Below are positions 15,611-23,246 of a stretch of 64,000 nt of DNA, in pieces (positions within the stretch are counted from its first letter, which is position 1; every line of letters starts with the position of its first letter). Under the pieces are notes generated by a model that did no database searches, was not told the DNA's origin, and was given only the letters and a program-made list of their open reading frames with translations. A program made the position numbers and the translations under genes. The DNA is from Candidatus Amarolinea dominans (GTDB taxonomy: Bacteria; Chloroflexota; Anaerolineae; SSC4; Amarolineaceae). The stretch lies in contig JADJYJ010000017.1 of NCBI GenBank assembly GCA_016719785.1, positions 1 through 64,000 of the forward strand, read 5' to 3'.

Positions 15611-15640
15611 TCCTTACCCCGCGGGCCTGCGCAAGGTTGG
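15611..15640. repeat. Fragment of a dispersed repeat also found at 60.1-60.3 kb
   Basis: TCCTTACCCCGCGGGCCTGC and the following GCAAGGTTGG match, with one change, the end of the 107-bp tandem unit at 60034-60247. It lies directly before the second REP-like palindrome. Confidence 0.55.
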
Positions 15641-15653
15641 CTTGCCCCTCTCC

Positions 15654-15688
15654 CCCCTCTCCTCTCCGCTGAGCGGAGAGGAGAGGGG
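15654..15688. repeat. REP-like palindrome, copy 2
   Basis: Sixteen-base perfect arms around TGA (left 15654-15669, right 15673-15688), followed by GGCCGGGGGTGAGGTGAGGG. It matches copy 1 at 9818-9852 in stem and right flank with a few changes, showing a conserved element rather than a chance hairpin. Confidence 0.7.
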
Positions 15689-15708
15689 CCGGGGGTGAGG
15701 TGAGGGCG

Positions 15709-15985
15709 TCACAGGCCCCGAATGGATTGACCTGTGCAGCGCAAAATCAGCAGCCCGCCACGATCATCGGCCACGTAGACCAAGCTGCCCACCACGCTGA
15801 CGTCGTAGGCATACCCCGGTGTGTCTCAGGCGCCGCGCCAGGGTGGGGTTCATCTCTTTGATCGCAACCGGCCGGCCCAGGAGTGAATCGCGAGCCAGGT
15901 AGACGAAACCAAAACCGCCTCGACCGAGGACGCCCTCGATGAGGTACTTGCCATTCAATAACGAATCGTTGGGTTTGAGTCCCAT
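15709..15985 (-). pseudogene. Fusion remnant of a serine/threonine kinase and an LVIVD-repeat protein
   Basis: Reading leftwards from ATG 15985, the first 45 residues are the start of a eukaryotic-type kinase: LNGKYLIEGVLGRGGFGFVY (glycine-rich loop) and RPVAIKEMNP (ATP-binding lysine). The next sense piece, in another frame, is DTPGYAYDVSVVGSLVYVAD, one LVIVD beta-propeller repeat, ending at 15709. The rest of the kinase and its membrane/propeller parts are gone. An internal deletion joined the two ends with loss of frame. Confidence 0.65.
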
Positions 15986-16123
15986 GGGACGGCTCCGGGA
16001 ATGACGTAGACAGCGGTACGAACGATGTAAGTATAGAGCAGAGCGGGTGGTTCGTCAATTCATGGCGCGCCCCCACCGATCGAAAGGCGTGAGAACGCGG
16101 CGCCGGCGCGTGTCTCAGGCAGG

Positions 16124-16152
16124 TTGGCGAATCGGGCGCCATCAGGTATACT
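16124..16152 (+). promoter_or_regulatory. Promoter of the EAD-TM protein gene
   Basis: TTGGCG (16124-16129), a 17-base spacer and TATACT (16147-16152), 28 bases before ATG 16180, with AGGAG in the short leader. Spacing and both boxes are good. Confidence 0.6.
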
Positions 16153-16179
16153 GGGCCTGTTCACAGGAGCACTCATAAC

Positions 16180-17028
16180 ATGCGTTACAACACGGCTGCC
16201 ATTCGCGATCTTCTCAACCAGGCGCTGACCGATGACGGCTTGAACACCCTCGCCTTCGATCATTTTCGTGACATCTACGACAGCTACTTCACGGCAAGCC
16301 TGACGCGCCAACAAAAAACCCAGATTCTGCTGGAACAGGTGGAACGCCGCGGCGAGACCGAGCGCCTGCTGGCCCTGGTGCGTGAAATCAACCCTGTGCA
16401 AGTGACCGCCTTCGCCGACCAGGTGCTGCGCCTGCCGCCGGCCGCCGCAGCGAAGGCGCGGCCGCGCTGGGCGATGGGGGTAGCGGCGCTGGTGGTGTTG
16501 GCCGTGATGGGATGGGGCGTCCGAATGTTGCTGCGCAGTATGCAGCCGCCGGAATTGCCGCCGCTGCCCTCATTTGCGACCTGTCAAGCTTCCCTGGAGC
16601 CTGTGCGAGTGGCGCTGCAACCGTTGACTGACTGTCCGGCTGAGATCAAGGATAACGTGCAAGCCACTCTGACGTCCGTGAACGTTGTCGTGACGCAAAC
16701 CACGGCAAGCACCCTGCGCACCTGGCGTCAACCAGACGGCTTTGACCTGGTATTGCGTGGTACGTGTAACAGCGACACGTCCGCCGCCCGCCTCACAGTG
16801 TCGTTCGAATTGTCGGCCATCCGTAATGCAGACGACTTGTTTCAACCGCCTGAGATCACGGTCAGCGGAACGGTGAGCGAGGTGCTCAGCGCGGGACTTG
16901 CGCTGGCTGTGTTTCAACATGGCGATTACTCCCAAGCCAGCGAGCAAATTACAGAACTGCCGGTGAACGTACAAACCCACGAACTGAGATTGTTGCGCCA
17001 ATGCCATGCTATTCGACCAGCGCTATGA
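16180..17028 (+). CDS. EAD-like domain plus membrane segment protein, N-terminal part of a frameshifted gene
   Basis: A 282-residue product. Residues 6-85 form an all-helical domain (NTLAFDHFRDIYD, then ERRGETERLLALVREINP) of the effector-associated (EAD) type, small adaptor domains that link receptors and effectors in bacterial conflict systems. A membrane segment follows (about 98-120, WAMGVAALVVLAVMGWGVRML), so the rest is probably outside the cytoplasm. Residues 130-270 are a beta-rich region of unknown type. The last residues (QCHAIRPAL) are out of frame: the natural continuation ANAMLFDQRYEDAIDLL lies in the next frame. A net +1 shift near 16996 splits the gene. The same EAD-like pattern (DTLIFDHFREVHD) occurs in the CHAT-like protein at the end of the window. 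Confidence 0.75.
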   Translation: MRYNTAAIRDLLNQALTDDGLNTLAFDHFRDIYDSYFTASLTRQQKTQILLEQVERRGETERLLALVREINPVQVTAFADQVLRLPPAAAAKARPRWAMGVAALVVLAVMGWGVRMLLRSMQPPELPPLPSFATCQASLEPVRVALQPLTDCPAEIKDNVQATLTSVNVVVTQTTASTLRTWRQPDGFDLVLRGTCNSDTSAARLTVSFELSAIRNADDLFQPPEITVSGTVSEVLSAGLALAVFQHGDYSQASEQITELPVNVQTHELRLLRQCHAIRPAL

Positions 17029-17569
17029 AGACGCGATTGATCTCTTGCGCACACTAAAAGATCAACAGCCAAGCTGGAGCGCTGCAGTCCACAATCTCGG
17101 GGTGGCCTTGTTCGGCAAAGCTCAAAAGCTGCCTGTGTTTGCGACTTCGGGCGAAGATTACCTGGACGATGCAATCAGATTCGCGGCGAAACAAGGAGAA
17201 ACCGACATCGAATTGTTGGCCCATGCAAACTACAGCAACCTGCAGCGCCACACTATCTTCAACTTCGACAAGGCAAAAGTTTCCTGTCAGCGAGCGGAAA
17301 CGCTCGACGGTCAGTCGGTGTTCACGAGACTCTGCTGGGCTTACTACTACCTGGCTATTACAGGTAGACCAGGCGCCAATCCCGCACAGATTGACGCCAA
17401 GATGGCTGAGTATCTTGGAACACCGCAGACAGATGACCCTCCCCGACTGCAAATTTTACGGGCAGTCTGGTACCAAGATCAAGGCGCCTACCTGCGTTTC
17501 TTACAACAGATGCAGTTTCACGCCTGCCTGAATCAAGACCGCAAATTCCTGGCCGAATTGCGGCGGTAG
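17006..17569 (+). CDS. TPR-like C-terminal part of the frameshifted EAD-TM gene
   Basis: A 187-residue frame overlapping the previous one by 23 bases. It is helical and TPR-like (DQRYEDAIDLLRTLKDQQPSW, AVHNLGVALFGKAQ, AHANYSNLQRH...FDKAKVSCQRAE). No ribosome site precedes ATG 17006, and the bases just upstream (GCC AAT GCC) extend the frame smoothly into the end of the N-terminal part, so this is best read as the second half of one gene of about 460 residues. If translated alone it would be a cytosolic TPR protein; in the intact form it would be extracytoplasmic. Confidence 0.65.
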   Translation: MLFDQRYEDAIDLLRTLKDQQPSWSAAVHNLGVALFGKAQKLPVFATSGEDYLDDAIRFAAKQGETDIELLAHANYSNLQRHTIFNFDKAKVSCQRAETLDGQSVFTRLCWAYYYLAITGRPGANPAQIDAKMAEYLGTPQTDDPPRLQILRAVWYQDQGAYLRFLQQMQFHACLNQDRKFLAELRR

Positions 17570-17580
17570 ATCACCCAACA

Positions 17581-18675
17581 CTAGATAATCCAGTATACGT
17601 GACGACCGGCTGCGTCATGAGAGTGCTTCCAGGTCACACTGACGCTCAGTCTGCCTCTAATAGGAGGATCAGGAACATGATGCGAATGACTGACAATATC
17701 CTCCGCTTCATGGGTATGATACGCTGCCGCATCGGCTTCGATTTCCATGGCTGCAAATAGCGTCCAAAAGAGCTTGGCTTTGACGTCAGGAGCGAATTTC
17801 TCCGCAGCCATGATGGTAGTCACGAGATGCGAAAGCACTTTCTCGAAATCGGAGTGCGGGCTAGAGGGCGCCGATGGAATCTCGGGGAAGATCGGTGAGG
17901 TGATATCTGGCAATTCAGTCCAGCTCATCCGATCAAGATCCGCCAGGTCATCATCAATCGTCTTGTGCCTGTGATCATCCCTGCACTCCTGTCCCGCATG
18001 ACAACAAATCAAATCCCACAGGCATCTATCGCCGGGCCACACCGGTTTATTGAGCAAAGTGTGAACGATCAGCGGCACGTCGCCAGCCAAATCATCGAGC
18101 GTGGTGTGCGCGCCTGGATACTCCTCTTTGCCGATTTTGGGCGCAAACGCCAACCAGCGATCAGATAACGAGGGCCGATTGACTGGCAGGTCATACTCGC
18201 CGCCCACAGATTTCCGCGCCTCACGTGCGGCTTGCATGCGTAACTGATCCTCGTAACTTGGGACGCGTCCGCGTGTCACTTCTTCTCCCATGCCAGCCCA
18301 AGCCATCAACTTATCACGATAATAAGGGTGCGAGCTTCGATCGGCGATTTCGCGCACAACCTGGAGCGCAATCAAAGGACGTAGATACAGGGAGGGGTGA
18401 GCATCGTTCTTTACGCCAACCAATTCGGTGTCCTTGGAGACAGACACTGCCGCCAGGTCCTGTGCTGAGAGCGCAAACATCGGCCCGGCGAACAGAACAC
18501 CGCAGATGTCAGCAAAGACTTCCTCCATCCACAGATTCCACAGGTTGAGACGTCCCACTATCGCTTCTTCGGCCGTGCTAAAATCTACACCCAGTTTCCT
18601 ACATAGCGCGTCCATTACCGCTTGGCACATACGGTTTTGGAGAGGAACGAACTCATCAAGTGTGACGCCATTCAA
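17581..18675 (-). CDS. C-terminal part of a frameshifted HExxH metalloprotease-like gene
   Basis: A 364-residue frame that continues the 18672-19268 frame after a -1 shift. Its first residues (NGVTLDEFVPLQNRM) follow directly on the HEIGHHIF zinc motif of the other frame. WMEEVFADICGVLFAGPMFA (about residues 49-68) has the EExxAD pattern expected for the third zinc ligand of HExxH+E zincins. The rest has no recognised family. It lacks a ribosome site and begins at TTG inside the homopolymer, so it is unlikely to be made alone. It lies convergent to the EAD-TM gene with an 11-base gap. Confidence 0.65.
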   Translation of the reverse strand: MNGVTLDEFVPLQNRMCQAVMDALCRKLGVDFSTAEEAIVGRLNLWNLWMEEVFADICGVLFAGPMFALSAQDLAAVSVSKDTELVGVKNDAHPSLYLRPLIALQVVREIADRSSHPYYRDKLMAWAGMGEEVTRGRVPSYEDQLRMQAAREARKSVGGEYDLPVNRPSLSDRWLAFAPKIGKEEYPGAHTTLDDLAGDVPLIVHTLLNKPVWPGDRCLWDLICCHAGQECRDDHRHKTIDDDLADLDRMSWTELPDITSPIFPEIPSAPSSPHSDFEKVLSHLVTTIMAAEKFAPDVKAKLFWTLFAAMEIEADAAAYHTHEAEDIVSHSHHVPDPPIRGRLSVSVTWKHSHDAAGRHVYWII

Positions 18676-19268
18676 AAAATGTGGTGTCCTATCTCGTGCG
18701 CGAGGGCCTGCCAGCGGTCCGGCGCATCATAGTCGGAAAGTGGAATGGAGATGACCGGAATGTCGGGCGCAAAGAGCGCGCGTGAAATGCGATACAGCTT
18801 CTCGAAATAGACCACCGGCGTCTGTAAAGGCACATAGACAGGATCGTCCGGCGATTTCCAACGGGCGCAGTAGGAGGCCAGCATGGCATCGGCCTGCTCC
18901 AGGTAGTAGCGCGTGCTCTCTTGACGGTCTTCGGACTTCATGTACTTGGGGTTGGTCTCGCGGCGCTGCTCGCAGGCGCGACTGAGGATGTTCCACTCCT
19001 GCAGCAGACGCTCGATGCCTGACCGCAGCAAGAACGAGAGCTGACCCGACTGATTGGCGTTGTCGAGTGTGGTGGCGTATTCGATGGCGAAATCCTTGAA
19101 TTTGCCGATGAGCGTCTCTAGCCCATCTTGATCTACTTTTTTGAACAGGCGATCGGCCAGGCGCACCATGGCGTTGACCTGGTTGCGCTGCGTGCGCCTC
19201 ACGGCTGTACCCAACTGCTTGGTTTGCAGTCGAAGCGTCGGTTGAGATGTTGACAATTGGCGTGACAT
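18672..19268 (-). CDS. N-terminal part of a frameshifted HExxH metalloprotease-like gene
   Basis: A 198-residue frame from ATG 19268, which has AGGAGGT five to six bases upstream, an excellent site. It is mostly helical and ends RWQALAHEIGHHIF, with the zinc-protease motif HEIGHH just before a TGA. The TGA follows a run of six T (A6 at 18674-18679 on the plus strand). One more T, or a -1 ribosomal slip on TTTTTT, would read F-L-N-G-V and open the next 360 residues. Whole length would be about 560 residues. The substrate is unknown. Expression level may matter if slippage occurs, but a simple one-base deletion is the default explanation. Confidence 0.7.
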   Translation of the reverse strand: MSRQLSTSQPTLRLQTKQLGTAVRRTQRNQVNAMVRLADRLFKKVDQDGLETLIGKFKDFAIEYATTLDNANQSGQLSFLLRSGIERLLQEWNILSRACEQRRETNPKYMKSEDRQESTRYYLEQADAMLASYCARWKSPDDPVYVPLQTPVVYFEKLYRISRALFAPDIPVISIPLSDYDAPDRWQALAHEIGHHIF

Positions 19269-19516
19269 GAGGACCTCCTGGGAAGCGGTGAAGGGTGGTA
19301 CCTGTTGACGACAAAGCTCACTGGCCCGTACGGTCACCCTGCAAACTGGATTGTAGCATGAGCAGCGCGCACAGCCAAACGGAACCGATGGAGCGGGGAT
19401 GGTTATCGGCACAATATCGGCAGTTTATCGGCCAAATAAACGACCGTTGAGCGGTGACGCCGGCCTGCCGCCGTCCGTCTGAAACTCCAGATTCGTTTCC
19501 TGGAGGAAAATCACTC

Positions 19517-20923
19517 ATGCGTGTGGCAATCTGGTGGATTCGGCGTGATTTGCGCCTGGCCGCCAACCCGGCGCTGACGGCCGCCCTGGCAATGGCCGAC
19601 CAGGTCATTCCCCTCTTCATTCTCGATCCGCACCTCGCCCAGGCCCCAACCACGGGCGCCAAACGCCTGGCTTTCCTGCTGGACGGTCTGCGCAGCCTGG
19701 ATGCGGACCTGGCCCGCCGCGGCAGTCGCTTGATCTTTCGCCAGGGCGACCCGCAGGCGGTGCTGGCCGACTTGGTCGCAGCCGCCGGCGCCGGCGCGAT
19801 CGTGGCCCAGGCCGATGTTTCTCCGTATGCGCGGCGCCGCGACGCCGAGGCGGCCGCCCATCTGCCCTTGCAGCTCACCCCAGGCGTCACCGTCTTCCCC
19901 TCCGATGTCGTGACCAAAGCAGACGGGTCGCCCTACACCGTCTTCACGCCCTTCAGCCGGGCCTGGAAGGCGCTGCCGCCCAACCTGACCCCGCTGCCCG
20001 CGCCCGGCCGCATTCCCACTCCCGTTGACCTGGCGAGCGACCGGATTCCGGCCAGTCCCGCCTTGCCGCCCGACGTGCCCTTCGAGGCCAGCGAAGCGGA
20101 GGCGCAGCGCCGTCTGCGGGCCTTTGCGGACGGCTTGCAGGCGCCCATCCGGCGCTACCACGAGCTGCGCGACCGCCCGGACCTGGACGGAACCTCGCAG
20201 TTGTCGCCCTACCTGCGCTTCGGTCTGATCTCCCCGCGGCAGGCGGCCGCGGCGGCCTACGCCATCCTCGACGGGACGACCGACGCAGCCGGCCGCCGCG
20301 GCGCAGAGGTCTGGCTCAACGAGCTGATCTGGCGCGAATTCAACGCCAGCATCCTCTATCATTTTCCGGGCGTGCTGCGCGCCGCGTTCCGCCCCGAACT
20401 GCGCAGCATCCCGTGGGACAACAACCCTGAGCTTTTCGCCGCCTGGTGCGAGGGCCGCACCGGCTATCCGATCGTGGACGCGGCCATGCTCCAACTGGTG
20501 CAGACCGGCTGGATGCACAACCGCGCCCGCATGATCGTAGCCTCGTTCCTGGTCAAAGACCTGCTGATTGACTGGCGCTGGGGCGAACGCTTCTTCATGC
20601 AGCACCTGGTGGACGGCGACCCGGCCTCGAACAACGGCGGCTGGCAGTGGACGGCCGGCGTTGGCACAGACGCCGCGCCCTATTTCCGCATCTTCAACCC
20701 GGTGCTGCAAGGCGAGAAGTTCGATCCCAACGGCGACTTTGTGCGCCGCTGGCTGCCCGCGCTGGCGCATGTGCCCGCGCCGTTCATTCACAAGCCGTGG
20801 ATGATGACGCCGCTGGAACAGCGCCAGGCCGGCTGCGTGCTGGGGCAGGATTACCCGGCGCCCATTGTGGATCATGCCGCGGCGCGCGAACGGACGTTAG
20901 CCGCGTACCAACGGGCGGGGTGA
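19517..20923 (+). CDS. phrB: Deoxyribodipyrimidine photolyase (class I CPD type)
   Basis: A 468-residue light-driven DNA repair enzyme of the cryptochrome/photolyase family. The N-terminal alpha/beta domain (IWWIRRDLRLAANPAL) binds the antenna cofactor. The C-terminal helical domain binds FAD: WMHNRARMIVASFLVKDLLI, WRWGERFFMQHLVDGDPASN and NNGGWQWTAGVGTDAAPYFR are intact and include the W/N positions around flavin and lesion. It repairs cyclobutane pyrimidine dimers; a cryptochrome role is less likely given the complete repair motifs. ATG 19517 has TGGAGGAAA ten bases upstream. It is divergent from the metalloprotease gene across 248 bases, and no partner genes are evident. Confidence 0.95.
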   Translation: MRVAIWWIRRDLRLAANPALTAALAMADQVIPLFILDPHLAQAPTTGAKRLAFLLDGLRSLDADLARRGSRLIFRQGDPQAVLADLVAAAGAGAIVAQADVSPYARRRDAEAAAHLPLQLTPGVTVFPSDVVTKADGSPYTVFTPFSRAWKALPPNLTPLPAPGRIPTPVDLASDRIPASPALPPDVPFEASEAEAQRRLRAFADGLQAPIRRYHELRDRPDLDGTSQLSPYLRFGLISPRQAAAAAYAILDGTTDAAGRRGAEVWLNELIWREFNASILYHFPGVLRAAFRPELRSIPWDNNPELFAAWCEGRTGYPIVDAAMLQLVQTGWMHNRARMIVASFLVKDLLIDWRWGERFFMQHLVDGDPASNNGGWQWTAGVGTDAAPYFRIFNPVLQGEKFDPNGDFVRRWLPALAHVPAPFIHKPWMMTPLEQRQAGCVLGQDYPAPIVDHAAARERTLAAYQRAG

Positions 20924-21015
20924 CTATCCAGCTGCGACGATCCGCAAGCCAACGATTGAGGTGAAGTACATCCAAACGTCCATCAATCGCAACTGCTCAC
21001 CCTGCAGGCCGATTT

Positions 21016-21112
21016 GGACAGGATGAACAGGATGTACAGGATTCTTGCTCTGTGGTGTGCAAAACTATCGGCACGAGAGTTCGAATATCCTGTCAATCCT
21101 GTGAATCCTGTC
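21016..21112. repeat. Inverted array of CAGGAT-type repeats
   Basis: The left part is GGACAGGATGAACAGGATGTACAGGATT (given in part: three CAGGAT units, 21016-21042). The right part, AATATCCTGTCAATCCTGTGAATCCTGTC in shortened form three ATCCTG units (21084-21112), is its imperfect inverse. Such arrays recur between genes in many uncultured bacteria. Here it fills the 235-base gap between the photolyase and permease genes, which converge, and could fold into a terminator. Confidence 0.5.
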
Positions 21113-21158
21113 TGAATTCCAGGCAGGCCCAGCAGTTACCATCAATCCCGCTTATTGC

Positions 21159-22223
21159 TCACACGACCAGGTTGAAGAGATAGCCGACGAGGACGATGCC
21201 CGTGGCGACAACGCCGATGAAGACCCCGATGAGCTGCGGTTTGAGCACGCGGCGCAGGATGATCATTTCGGGCAGGCTCAAGGCCACCACGCTCATCATG
21301 AAGGCCAACACCGTGCCAAGCGCCGCGCCTTTGCCCATCAGGGCATGCACCACCGGAATGATGCCCGCGGCGTTAGAGTACATCGGCACGCCCAATGCCA
21401 CTGCGGCCGGCACAGACCACCAGGCGTCGCGGCCCATGATGCCCGCAAGGGCGTTCTCAGGCACGAAACCGTGGATGAGCGCGCCGATGGCAATGCCCAC
21501 CACCACGTAGGGCCACACCTTGCTCACGATCTCGGCCGTACTCTGGCGGGCGCGAGCGAAGCGATCCACCCACGTCAGGCGTTCGCTCTCCAGGCCGGCG
21601 CCGCCAACATGGATTTGCCACACGAAATCTTCGACGAAGCGCTCCAACTTCAGGCTGCCGATGACCAGACCGGCGACGATGGCAATCACCAGCCCCATCA
21701 CCATGTAGAGCGCAGCCACCTGCCAGCCGAACAAGCCGAACAGCATGACGACCGCGACCTCATTGACCATGGGCGCAGCGATCAGGAACGAGAAGGTGAC
21801 GCCCAGGGGAATGCCCGACTCGACGAAGCCGATGAAGAGCGGCACGGCCGAGCAGGAGCAGAAGGGGGTGAGGACGCCCAGCCCGGCCGCCAGCGTGTTG
21901 CCCAAGCCCAGGCGCTTGCCGCCCAGCAGGCGGCGCGTCTGTTCAGGGCTGAAGAAGGAGCGCAGGATCGTCACCAGAAAGATGATGCCGCTGAGCAACA
22001 GCAAAATTTTGGGCACATCGTAGAGGAAGAAGGCCACCGCTTCGCCCAGGTGCGAGCCGGGGGTCAACCCGATCAGATCGAAGGCGAGCCAGTTCGCCAA
22101 CGGCTGCAGGCTGCGGTAGGCCAGAATCCAGGCGATGGCGATCAGGATGACGGCGGCCCACGCCGCGGCCTGCGGGCGCCGCGTCGCGATGCGGTTGTAG
22201 AGCGAATCAGGATGCGTAATCAT
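21159..22223 (-). CDS. Permease of the PF03773 (ArsP/DUF318) family
   Basis: A 354-residue integral membrane protein with about eight membrane segments. The hallmark TPFCSCSAVPLF starts at about residue 119 (C122 and C124), followed by GIPLGVTFSFLIAAPMVNEVA. A second half repeats the fold (GIAIGALIHGFVPENAL, GVPMYSNAAGIIPVVHALM). Members export organoarsenicals or other metal(loid) or thiol-linked compounds. The gene is third in a minus-strand order ArsR-type regulator, redox-thiol protein, permease, a known arrangement for metal(loid) resistance. The exact substrate is not readable. Confidence 0.85.
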   Translation of the reverse strand: MITHPDSLYNRIATRRPQAAAWAAVILIAIAWILAYRSLQPLANWLAFDLIGLTPGSHLGEAVAFFLYDVPKILLLLSGIIFLVTILRSFFSPEQTRRLLGGKRLGLGNTLAAGLGVLTPFCSCSAVPLFIGFVESGIPLGVTFSFLIAAPMVNEVAVVMLFGLFGWQVAALYMVMGLVIAIVAGLVIGSLKLERFVEDFVWQIHVGGAGLESERLTWVDRFARARQSTAEIVSKVWPYVVVGIAIGALIHGFVPENALAGIMGRDAWWSVPAAVALGVPMYSNAAGIIPVVHALMGKGAALGTVLAFMMSVVALSLPEMIILRRVLKPQLIGVFIGVVATGIVLVGYLFNLVV

Positions 22224-22264
22224 GCAGTTCTCCAGTGCAGGAAAGGGGTCAACTTGACCCGTAG

Positions 22265-22352
22265 GTCACGCCTCCGGCGTGACGACGCCGTTGGCAACAG
22301 ATCCCCCGTACCACGGCATTCATCCCGTCCGGCGGCGCACGGCATGAATGCC
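22265..22352. repeat. Pair of hairpins between the thiol protein and permease genes
   Basis: GTCACGCC-TCC-GGCGTGAC (22265-22283) is a perfect short palindrome. GGCATTCAT (22315-22323) pairs with ATGAATGCC (22344-22352). They lie in the 158-base gap inside a likely operon and may set differential expression or be REP elements. Confidence 0.45.
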
Positions 22353-22381
22353 GCGTGATACAACCAGGTAGGGGCGCCGCG

Positions 22382-22636
22382 TCAACCAGCCAGGGCCGCG
22401 TTGGCCAGCCAGGTCTGCACCTCGGCCACGGTGGGGATGCGGCCGCCACTGACCAACTTCTCGTTGATGACCAGGCCCGGGGTGTGCAGCAGGCCGTAAC
22501 GCGCAAAGGTGACGTAATCTGTGACCTTCTCGATGTGGGCGTCTATGCCCATTTGGGTCACGGCGGCACGCGCGGTGGCTTCCACCTTGTGGCAGTTGTT
22601 ACAGCCGGGGCCGAGAACTTTGATGTTGATCGTCAT
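22382..22636 (-). CDS. Thioredoxin-like redox-active disulfide protein
   Basis: An 84-residue thioredoxin-fold protein (redox-active disulfide protein 2 / TM0996 type). GPGCNNCHKVEA places the active-site pair at C12 and C15, and HTPGLVINEKLVSGGRIPT supplies the cis-proline region (TP) and final strands. These small proteins pair with PF03773 permeases and ArsR regulators and probably act as thiol donors or reductases for the transported compound. ATG 22636 follows a GAGGAGAAA ribosome site. It is the middle gene of the three-gene module. Confidence 0.9.
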   Translation of the reverse strand: MTINIKVLGPGCNNCHKVEATARAAVTQMGIDAHIEKVTDYVTFARYGLLHTPGLVINEKLVSGGRIPTVAEVQTWLANAALAG

Positions 22637-22694
22637 AGAACATTTCTCCTCGAACATGATAGGTTGTTGTCTTTTTTGGGGTTCTGCGGAATGC

Positions 22695-23063
22695 TCAAGC
22701 TGTCGGGGCCATTTGCAGATGCAACGTGATCGGCGCGATGGTGCTGCACTGGGGGCAGGGGCAGCCGGCCAACGGACGCTGATCGCCATTGGGGGCGGGG
22801 CCAAGCACGGCGGTCAGCAGGACAGCCAGCGCGGGATCGGTCACCCGGTAGTAGACATTTTGCCCTTCCTTGCGATCCGTGACCAGGCCCTCGCTGCGCA
22901 GCACGGCCAACTGCTGTGAGATGTAGGGCTGCGGTCGTTGCAGCACCGTCTCCAGATGGCACACGCAGCGCGCCTCGCGGCGCAGGGCGTCCAGAATCTG
23001 CAGGCGCACCGGGTGCGACAACAGTTTGAGACGGTTGGCAATCTCCTCGTACGACATCTCCAT
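22695..23063 (-). CDS. ArsR-family metal(loid)-responsive repressor
   Basis: A 122-residue winged-helix regulator. LLSHPVRLQILDAL (residues 14-27) starts the DNA-binding fold and QPYISQQLAVLRSEGLV holds the recognition helix. CVC at residues 33-35 sits where ArsR/SmtB proteins bind arsenite or soft metals, and a second thiol cluster CPCPQC lies near the C-terminus, so a multi-thiol sensor is likely. YYRVTDPAL is the usual wing-end. The start at 23063 has AGGAG 11 bases upstream. Repeats at 23100-23138 upstream are the likely operator, and the repressor would control itself, the thiol protein and the permease. Confidence 0.9.
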   Translation of the reverse strand: MEMSYEEIANRLKLLSHPVRLQILDALRREARCVCHLETVLQRPQPYISQQLAVLRSEGLVTDRKEGQNVYYRVTDPALAVLLTAVLGPAPNGDQRPLAGCPCPQCSTIAPITLHLQMAPTA

Positions 23064-23099
23064 CGGCTTGTGTACTCCTGGCTCGAATATGCGAATATG

Positions 23100-23138
23100 T
23101 GCATATGATACTCTTGTATGCACTTCTCTGCATATGAT
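23100..23138 (-). promoter_or_regulatory. Operator-like repeats upstream of the ArsR gene
   Basis: TGCATATGAT occurs twice, at 23100-23109 and 23129-23138, exactly 29 bases apart. TATGCA (23117-23122) and TGCATA (23129-23134) form an inverted repeat around six bases. AT-rich paired 12-2-12-like sites are typical ArsR/SmtB operators. The region stands out in its AT content from its surroundings. Confidence 0.55.
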
Positions 23139-23188
23139 GTGCGTCATACGGTGCGGCTGTTCTTCCTCTGGATGGCGCAGAAAAAGAA

Positions 23189-23213
23189 ACCCGGCTTCTC
23201 GCTGAAGCCGGGT
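23189..23213 (-). terminator. Rho-independent terminator of the CSLREA/dockerin gene
   Basis: ACCCGGCTTC-TCGCT-GAAGCCGGGT, a perfect 10-bp stem. Read on the minus strand it is followed by TTTCTTTTTC, a proper U-rich tail, 34 bases after the gene's stop. It belongs to the same stem family as the three hairpins at 25044-25166. Confidence 0.8.
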
Positions 23214-23246
23214 CTTTGACGCATAGGCTGAACGATCCCTGGTTTT

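Noticed and set aside
18672..18674. TGA read as selenocysteine
   Set aside because: In-frame readthrough gives no sensible continuation; the family-like sequence is in the -1 frame. No SECIS-like hairpin was seen right after it.
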